DNA from: Larix sibirica
Lineage: Eukaryota > Streptophyta > Pinopsida > Pinales > Pinaceae
Assembly (NCBI GenBank): GCA_004151065.3
Contig: NWUY0300072923.1
Span: 2,798 to 15,151, forward strand
Direction of reading: 5' to 3'
Length of the DNA stretch: 12,354 nt
In this document: positions 7,276 through 12,354 of the stretch, piece by piece
Layout: each line of letters begins with the position of its first letter
Position numbering within the stretch: position 1 is the stretch's first letter
The notes under the pieces: generated by a model
Seen by the model: the letters and a program-made list of their open reading frames with translations, nothing else
The model's database searches: none
What the model was told of the DNA's origin: nothing
Program-made: the position numbers and the translations under genes

Positions 7276-7453
7276 ATGTATGCAAAGCAAGCATCAATAA
7301 TGATCACACCGTCATTAACTCAACAAAATTGTTGGTGCATTGTCCTATACAAGATTTAAATTTTAGATAGTGGGATTCATTAATGAATAAGAGGCCACCA
7401 ATTTCCCAAAGGTGAGCTGACCCTTGGCATGCCCTGTCGAAAAAGGCCCATGG
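7276..7453 (-). pseudogene. LINE RNase H fragment (N-terminal half)
   Basis: Read on the minus strand from 7453, the frame gives PWAFFDRACQGS, then GGLLFINESHYLKFK, then TNNFVELMTV. This matches the start of the RNase H domain of plant non-LTR retrotransposons: FDGA-type first strand with catalytic Asp, GG(V/L)L(F/Y), and the TNN-x-x-E segment with catalytic Glu. A TGA stop (7304-7306) follows, then LLMLAL, after which the domain ends. The central Asp segment and the C-terminal helix are missing. Upstream (above 7453) the similarity stops abruptly at block A. This is a dead fragment of the same LINE family as 10011-11506. Confidence 0.7.
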
Positions 7454-8258
7454 GGTGCATCTTCTTTTTTACATCGCCACATGAAACACAAAACCAAATG
7501 GGTGTGTTCCATACTTATATTAGGTTAGGCTTTAGCAGAATTAAAGTAAAATGATTTTTTCTTAGAAATGGCTTTGGCAATCCTTTTCTCCTACAAGAAC
7601 CTTTGGGAAAATTGAAGTAAAATGAATTTTGTCCATAACTTTGGTTAATCCTTTTAAGATCCACTTGAGGCATTTTAAAAAATTATCCTAGGTACCATAG
7701 CGTAATGGGGTCTTGTTGCTGGAATATTTTAGGATCATACAAGCCACCTTGACTTGCAAGTCAAATCATTTCCCAACCTCACATGTACTAGAAAGCACCT
7801 ATTCTCCACATCAAATTCCTTTGACTAGAACAATTATAGAACCCCCTAGACATGTGCTATAACACAATAATGAGGTATACAACCCCTAAGGGGTCTAAGA
7901 GGTTGTGCCCCTAGCGACCTCCCATTGTCACTCATGGGAGGGGTTGAGGAGTAGCGCTCCCACGATTGCAAAACCCTTCCACATTTGGGACATTGAATTC
8001 ATATTATGCATTCCAAGTTTCAACCTATGTGTGCACTTCTTAGTGGCCCACACATGTACACCTCAATAACATGTGTGTGCTAGCCTATGGCTCATGTGCA
8101 CCAAGAATACTAATTGTTCCTAGGTCAATTTCACTTTTGTGCCAATGTGTTGCACTATGGGTCAAACAATGACCATCAATTGCATAACCGAATGACATTT
8201 AGTAGTGGAAAGAACAATCTATAACTAAAAATTTAATCGGAGATTGATCAAAGTAGCA
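7454..8258. repeat. Block A, second copy
   Basis: Counterpart of 4535-5755, shorter because it lacks the triplicated motif, the inverted repeat and the short duplications. It begins directly after the RNase H fragment at 7453. It contains the segment aggggttgaggagtagcgct followed by cccacgattgcaaaac. GGGG...GAG...CCC phrases of this kind remind me of plant LTR-retrotransposon ends, but no primer-binding site or polypurine tract was found. No gene is seen. Confidence 0.6.
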
Positions 8259-8914
8259 ACACATCTTTACCTTCATCAAGTCTGGAAAAAGTAAGCATAT
8301 TTTAATGTTATCACTTGTAGGGGAATTCTCAAGAGGAAATTAACAACTTTTTCTTCTTAAAAAAAAACCCTAACTATGAGGCTTGAGTCTATTGAAACCC
8401 TTGTTTTCCACTAAGTTTGATAGAACCTAGACATTGCTTGTGGTCACTTTCATTGGGATTTGAAGAAGATATCATCCATGTCCTCTTCATTATCTCCAAT
8501 TTTATCCAAAGAGCTATAAGGATTCAAGGTTTTGGGGGATTTAAACAAAAAAATCGAATGAGGCTAAGAGAGAGGAGATGTAATTTTATAGGTGTAGAAT
8601 GGATTTCAAGATGCCACAAGATATGTGTATTGGATTCATTTCAGAGATTTATGCACCAAGTGTGTTTATTATGTAGAAGGAAGTAAACCATAAAGAGGAT
8701 GGAAGGTCTTACAAAACCCTAAGTGATTGCAAGTGATATTGTGATATTTGTAGGTTGATTGTAATCTAAATGCTAACGAGAATGAGTAGACCTTGTTGGG
8801 CAAGGCATTTTGTTGTGAATGTTAATTACGTTTTGTATTTATGTTTTATTTCCCATTCTTCAATACCCCATGTGGTTTAGACTACCATGCAAAGCCCTAA
8901 TTTGTGATCATTGC
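8259..8914. other. Spacer before second block C, no gene recognised
   Basis: AT-rich sequence without a recognised feature. An open frame at 8417-8686 on the plus strand starts at TTG, has no ATG near its start and resembles no known family, so I do not call it. The stretch corresponds in position, but not clearly in sequence, to 5756-6443. Confidence 0.5.
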
Positions 8915-10010
8915 AATGTAATGCCATTGAATATTCATTTGGAAGTTAGTTTGGGAGTCATTAAATGATTTTTCATATATTAAATTTTTTGCTTGTCATT
9001 ATGAGGACATCAGTGAAAGAGGATAAACAAGATTCAAGATTTATTGAAAATGTCAGTCATTTTTATAATTATCTCTCATTTATAAATATATGATTAATGA
9101 AGTTAGTAATGTGGAGGTGGGATGTAGTTAAATTAATATGGGCAAGTCAAAATAAATATGCACATTTGTACATGTTAGATAAATGAATTATGAGTTATCG
9201 AAGTCATACCAAAGGTAACAATATCAAATGATTATCTACAACTTTGTGTATAAATGGCTATACCAATCACTTATATACTAATTCCATACTCGTGTGGGCC
9301 TAGATTTAGGTAGACCTAGTCTTTACTTATAGAAGTGATACCTTACATTGACTGGAGGGTCATAACAATATTTTATAGGTACAACCATGGAACCAAACTC
9401 TTTGATCAGTGAAATTGTCACGAAAAAAATAGTCCACATATGATCACAACACCCAAGAGTATGAATCAACTTGCTAATAACACTCTCTTTATGAACATAT
9501 GAAGATATTCAATAACAATTTTATAAAATGAACATAGTTAAGAAATCAAATTAAATGTTCACATTTCTATATATTTCTAGAGAAATAAATTACTAGTTAA
9601 TAAGATCTTCAATGATATTGTATTATAAAAAAGTTTAGGATGTGATTGAAGGATTTTGAATTAGTTAAATAATTCATCTATTAAGTTTCTAAAATATAAC
9701 TCATTTACAATTATATTTTTTCCCTATAAAAAAAAATGCATTCTATATTCCTTTGGAATACAAAACGCATACTTAATGTGCGTGAGCATTGTGTGCAATG
9801 TGTCCAAATGAGAGATTGTCTCTCTTTAGTGTCTTCGACATGATCAAAGATCTGTTTTTATGACAAACATACATTAAAAAGCCACATCTATCCCAACGAA
9901 ACCTTTCAAAGCTACTATAATTTATGCGAATGTAGTATCCATCATAGACGTGATTGCCTGTCAATCAATAATCAAAAGGAGTCTCTCCGAAGCACTACTT
10001 GTTTAATAAC
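8915..10010 (-). mobile_element. Block C, second copy: probable LINE 3' tail
   Basis: This lies directly downstream, on the minus strand, of the stop codon that ends the RNase H relic (TAA at about 10011). It shares most of its length with 6444-7270. Because both copies have it attached to RNase H in the same orientation, it is best read as the LINE 3' non-coding tail. The alternative is that both copies come from one segmental duplication. No poly(A) or simple-repeat end is visible at the left border near 8915. A minus-strand open stretch at 9773-9964 has no recognised similarity. Confidence 0.5.
9141..9609 (+). repeat. Internal degenerate repeat in block C
   Basis: The segment at 9537-9609 (taagaaatcaaattaaatgt, then ctagagaaataaatta) resembles 9141-9209 of the same block (aagtcaaaataaatatgcac, then tagataaatgaattatgag). 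The first copy at 6656-6725 also has the earlier segment but not the later one. An internal duplication of about 75 bp is likely. Confidence 0.45.
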
Positions 10011-10362
10011 TTAGAGGGATTGCCAAGACTTAGAGGAGCCTCCATCGCAACATTGTTCCACTAGGAGAAAGGGTTTCTTGAGATGAAGAGCCTCCTTGGA
10101 CAATGTGTCGGCATACATATTCATCTCCTTGTGGAGATGGGCTGTCCACCTTGCGACTACTTGTATAATTAGAATGCTCTTGACCAAAGCAAGCATTAAC
10201 ATCGATCAAAGTGCCATTAACTCAACAAAATTGTTGGTGCATGGTCCTATACAAGCTTTAAATTTTAGATAGTGATATTCATTAATGAATAAGAGGCCAC
10301 CAATTTCACTTAAGTGAGTCGACTATTGATTGTTGGCATGCCTTGTCTAAAAAGGTCCATGG
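10011..10362 (-). pseudogene. LINE RNase H domain relic
   Basis: On the minus strand from 10362 the frame gives PWTFLDKACQQS, then after a stop and frame change GGLLFINEYHYLKFK, TNNFVELMAL, a TGA, LALVKSIL, IIQVVARWTAHLHKEMN, and finally ADTLSKEALHLK with stop at 10011. These match, in order, the first strand Asp, the TNN-x-x-E Glu and the C-terminal H-x-x-(R/K)-E-x-N-x-x-AD-x-LSK-x-AL motif of the RNase H domain found at the end of plant LINE polyproteins. The segment that should hold the GDS motif is absent between LVKSIL and IIQVV, so an internal deletion has removed one catalytic Asp. The domain cannot be functional. Confidence 0.8.
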
Positions 10363-10650
10363 GTGGACTTGTCAATTTGTAGTGGTTGAGTTTGACGAGG
10401 ATTCTTTGTTAAGGGGATCTATTAGAAATGTTGAAAAATGGCTTCCACCTAAACCACAATTTGGGAGGGAAATAGTTCTTTGCTCAAATATTGATGCATT
10501 TCGTGTTAGCCAGATCTTCTAAAGAGTCAATATTGGGATGGATCGAAGTGATTTTAAGTCATGTTTACCAAACCAACGAGATAACATTCCTCTATAGTCA
10601 TACCAACCAAGATTGAGTTACCATTTTTCTAAATGTTTGTTTTATGAGGA
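10363..10650 (-). pseudogene. LINE linker between zf-RVT and RNase H
   Basis: The minus strand gives IPILTL, a stop, then KIWLTRNASIFEQRTIS near 10470-10540. The pattern (I/W)-W-x-x-RN-x-x-IF is typical of the region between the zinc-binding and RNase H domains in plant LINEs. The remainder is open to about 10390 but not clearly conserved. It links the flanking relics into one continuous element. Confidence 0.6.
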
Positions 10651-10909
10651 TCCATATATGTCTTGCAAAAGAGAAATGGATGACCATATGAGTGTTGGAA
10701 TCCTTCGATTATTTGCATAAAGTGTAGAGACCTAGGCCTTGAACTTGCCTCCTATACAAGAATTCCCATGTAAGGATCTTGTTATGCAATGAAATAAGTT
10801 TGGTCTTCAATGGCATGTGGACCTTCCAAATATTGGACCACCAATGCCTTTGCATAGGGGGATCGTAATTATAGAATGCCTTGTAGCCCAAATTTACACT
10901 ATAGTCCCC
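10651..10909 (-). pseudogene. LINE reverse-transcriptase zinc-binding domain (zf-RVT) relic
   Basis: From 10909 the minus strand gives GDYSVNLGYKAFYN, then HWWSNIWKVHMPLKTKL, LTWEFLYRRQVQG, YTLCK, a TAA stop, and SKDSNTHMVIHFSFARHIW ending near 10651. This follows the zf-RVT pattern G-x-Y-S-V-x-x-GY, W-x-x-IWK-x-x-x-P-K-x-K, L-x-T-x-x-x-L-x-R-R, C-x-x-C, S-x-x-H, FAR-x-(I/V)W. One of the expected Cys residues is replaced and a stop interrupts the domain, so it is decayed. Confidence 0.8.
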
Positions 10910-11506
10910 CTAAAGTTGTTGAAGGACCAACTAAGAGGAAAGGTTACCAGGAAGACCAATTGCATCGTGGTCAACTAGTCCTAGTGCCAACCATTGGTGG
11001 AGTTAGCATCCGCCACCCGGTTTAAATGAAATTATCCCTTGTCATGAAGGGATTCTATGAGGTATTCATGGATTAAAGTGTCCTCACCACTATCAATAAT
11101 GGCCTCACCATAGTCTATAATGGTGTCCTATATGATATGAATTGACATGCCATCCCCTACTCTCTAGGAAAGGTATCGATCGGTGACAAGAAATGTTGCA
11201 GTCATTGCATTCCAATGATTTGAGACTGAATTTGTATTTTTTTGGGATGACCAAATCTAATCCAACATAGATCTTGGAGCCAAATACTTATGGACTATAA
11301 TACTCTTCCAAAGGTTTTTATTTGTTATAAGATTCCATGAGTTCCTTATTGCTAGCGCATCACTAAAATGGTGAATGTGTTTTAAACCCCATCCTCCATC
11401 TCCTTTCAGTTGGGTAAGGGTCTTCCAATTGACGAGGTGATAACCCCTCTTTGATGCACCTCCATTCCAGTAAAAGTTAAAGAAAATATCCCTTTTAATA
11501 TCCAAG
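10910..11506 (-). pseudogene. LINE region C-terminal to reverse transcriptase, relic
   Basis: The frame from 11505 gives FFNFYWNGGASKRGYHLVNW, KTLTQLKGDGGWGLKHI, SDALAIRNSWNLI and NLWKSIIVHKYL, then a TGA at 11257-11259. Beyond the stop it continues IWSSQKN, SNHWNAMTATFLV, LS-stop-RVGDGMSIHI. This matches the stretch after the RT core in plant LINEs (FxWxG, LVxWxxLxxxKxxGGxGL, ALxxxWxLI, LWxxxIxxKY, WRVGDGxxI). Several stops and probable shifts follow towards 10910. The upstream RT catalytic core is absent because the LINE sequence ends at the CACTA terminus at 11507. Confidence 0.8.
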
Positions 11507-11535
11507 CACTAGTACATTTGGACCAAATTCCGACC
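11507..11535 (+). repeat. CACTA terminal inverted repeat (left end)
   Basis: Starts with CACTAGTAC and runs into gaccaaattccgaccaaagg. Plant CACTA ends commonly begin CACTA(C/G)(T/A)A. The extent of the inverted repeat cannot be fixed without the other end. Confidence 0.6.
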
Positions 11536-11925
11536 AAAGGATTCCGACGGTACGGACTAAATCGACCGTATTGTTGGAAAATTCAAGAGAAAATGTTAAA
11601 ATGTTAAAAATTTGTTTGTCCTCCTTGATATCGTTGGTCTCTTGATGAAATAATATCCTATAGTCGGTATTGCGACACTATATGACGTTCCGTCGCAATA
11701 GCGACGATACATAACAATGCGTCTCAATTGCGACGGTACATAACAATGCGTTGCAATTGCGACGAAACCAAAAATAAAAGTTCTATTTTCCAATGGTCTG
11801 CCATGGTTTGAGGAAGTCAACGTTGACTTGGTAAAATTTCGTCAGAATTTCGATGGTTTAAAAATTATAAATACCCTCCATTTTAAACATGTTGCAACAA
11901 TTTTTCTATAACGACGGTTCGGAAA
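11536..11925. repeat. CACTA subterminal repeats (GCGACG motifs)
   Basis: GCGACG/CGTCGC motifs recur in both orientations. A 29-bp tandem unit, cgacgatacataacaatgcg ending in caattg, occupies 11702-11730 and 11731-11759, and a third unit begins at 11760. An inverted pair ATTGCGAC / GTCGCAAT (11669-11676 and 11692-11699) can form a hairpin. Further variants are ccgacggtac (11544) and acgacggttc (11911). Short subterminal motifs in both orientations are known binding sites for element-encoded proteins such as TNPA in En/Spm. The same role here is an inference. Confidence 0.65.
11866..11873 (+). promoter_or_regulatory. TATA box of the CACTA element
   Basis: TATAAATA is an exact plant TATA consensus. 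It lies about 360 bp inside the element end, after the subterminal repeats and about 140 bp before the transposase-like exon, as expected for the element's own promoter. Confidence 0.5.
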
Positions 11926-12005
11926 GGGTGTAAGGTCTTCTTGTCAAGTGAAAAGCAGATTTTTTTTATTAACATCACTGTATTTTTGTGGGAAGAATGT
12001 CATAA

Positions 12006-12179
12006 AATATTAGAGGTGGGGAAAGAAATGAAGCCGGTGAAAAGGGTGACGATAGATGTTTTTGCCCTTGTAATATTTGTTTTATGAGACGTCCCAAGAG
12101 AATTTTAATAGCAACAACTAAAAAACATTGTAGGAAATATGGGCACATGGATGGAGAATTGAATGAATATCGTCCAATG
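12006..12179 (+). CDS. CACTA transposase-like exon, partial (Transpos_assoc type)
   Basis: The frame is open from 12006, after TAA 12003-12005. From 12051 it reads DDRCFCPCNICFMRRPKR, then ATTKKHCRKYGHMDGE and LNEYRPM. Plant Tnp2-type transposases start with a transposase-associated domain of the form CPC-x-x-C, about 15 residues, H-x-x-x-x-G-(H/F), then a short acidic/aromatic stretch, and this segment fits it. The exon probably ends at ATG|GTAATT (donor at 12180). The unspliced frame stops at TAA 12213-12215. There is no ATG before the CPC motif in this frame, so the start is either in an earlier exon or the copy is decayed. The rest of the gene is outside the window. Confidence 0.55.
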
Positions 12180-12215
12180 GTAATTAACTCTATATATATT
12201 CATTATCGGTTTTAA

Positions 12216-12354
12216 TATTGATTGTATTTGTAAAAAATATATTGTTTTAGTACTTGTTATACATGCACTAATTTTGCATGATTGTTTGTAATTATAAAGT
12301 TAGAGTTGACCCCTAACTTTTTGCAAAATGCCCCTAGTAGCAATCGAAATGATG
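12216..12354. other. AT-rich tail with a small hairpin, probably CACTA intron
   Basis: This follows the candidate splice donor at 12180, is AT-rich and has stops in the coding frame, so it is likely intronic. AAAGTTAG at 12296-12303 and CTAACTTT at 12313-12320 form a perfect 8-bp stem with a 9-base loop. No other feature is seen. Confidence 0.35.

Larger units (their letters stand above)
6444..7453 (-). repeat. Block C, first copy (LINE 3' end)
   Basis: This block aligns with 8915-10362 in the same orientation and is roughly 90% similar over much of its length. Landmarks include aatattcatttggaagtta (6462 and 8930), atctctcatttat (6585 and 9072), gtttctaaaatata (7176 and 9686) and aacaaaattgttggtgcat (7322 and 10223). 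At its right end the minus strand encodes part of a LINE RNase H domain, so the rest of the block is probably the 3' non-coding tail of that LINE. Relative to the second copy it lacks about 390 bp near 7275. Its left border contains a palindrome, AATGTCAT-T-ATGACATT, at 6444-6460. Confidence 0.65.
11507..12354 (+). mobile_element. 5' part of a CACTA (En/Spm) DNA transposon, open at right edge
   Basis: The element begins CACTAGTACATTTGGACC exactly where LINE coding similarity stops. CACTA is the defining terminus of the En/Spm superfamily, and such elements make 3-bp target duplications. The bases just outside are AAG (11504-11506), but the other end is beyond the window and cannot be compared. 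Inside follow CpG-rich subterminal repeats, a TATA box and a transposase-like exon reading inward, the usual order at the 5' end of a coding-competent CACTA element. Confidence 0.7.

Noticed and set aside
8417-8686. Plus-strand open frame of 89 codons
   Set aside because: Starts at TTG, has no close ATG, and shows no domain.
9773-9964. Minus-strand open frame downstream of RNase H
   Set aside because: Lies after the RNase H stop, has no recognised similarity, and falls in the presumed LINE 3' tail.
11596-11820. Minus-strand open frame over the CACTA subterminal repeats
   Set aside because: It is produced by the tandem GCGACG repeats and has no motif. Subterminal regions are not coding on that strand in this superfamily.

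Overview
The window reads as nuclear DNA of a land plant. It holds one intact-looking gene at the left end, followed by about 10 kb of AT-rich sequence made of diverged repeats and transposon remains. Three things support a plant: a degenerate LINE whose RNase H domain follows a zinc-binding domain, the 5' end of a CACTA (En/Spm) transposon with a Tnp2-like exon, and a eukaryotic gene layout with TATA box, AATAAA signals and a good AUG context. The low gene density and long decayed repeats fit a large plant genome. A gymnosperm is possible, but the sequence does not prove it.

Left region (1-3100). An AT-rich flank of about 270 bp leads into a CpG-rich stretch (about 270-900) with a TATA-like box near 289. 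A single-exon gene runs from an ATG at 815 to a TAG at 2138-2140 (441 residues). The protein is low-complexity, basic and serine/glycine-rich. It carries one striking short motif at residues 349-368 that resembles the PNRC/Edc1 decapping-activator motif, and an LxxLL-like extreme C-terminus. AATAAA signals at 2538, 2823, 3013 and 3059 could end its transcript.

Middle region (3100-4530). This is AT-rich non-coding DNA built from locally repeated short units: degenerate copies of a core of about 50 bp, a 68-bp direct repeat, and 30-35 bp repeats. No convincing gene is present.

Repeat region (4530-10370). Two successive units of about 2.9 kb have the same order: block A (4535-5755 and 7454-8258), a spacer with no clear similarity, and block C (6444-7453 and 8915-10362). 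Block C contains decayed LINE RNase H coding sequence on the minus strand and what is probably that LINE's 3' non-coding tail. Block A of the first unit has local expansions that the second lacks: a triplicated 30-bp motif, a MITE-like inverted repeat and two short duplications. Block C of the first unit has a visually perfect 81-bp tandem duplication.

Right region (10010-12354). The second block C continues into a longer LINE relic on the minus strand. Read from 11506 down, it has the post-RT region, a zinc-binding domain (zf-RVT), a linker and RNase H, with many stops. The relic ends abruptly at 11507, where a CACTA element begins on the plus strand. That element shows a CACTA terminus, CpG-rich subterminal repeats, a TATAAATA box and a CPC-type transposase-associated exon with a candidate splice donor. 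It runs off the right edge. The inferred order of events is LINE insertion and decay, duplication or repeated insertion of related units, then a CACTA insertion into the LINE.

No operon, CRISPR array, tRNA or rRNA was seen, and I found no clear sign of a wholly new system. The best candidate for new biology is the possible decapping-activator protein at 815-2140.
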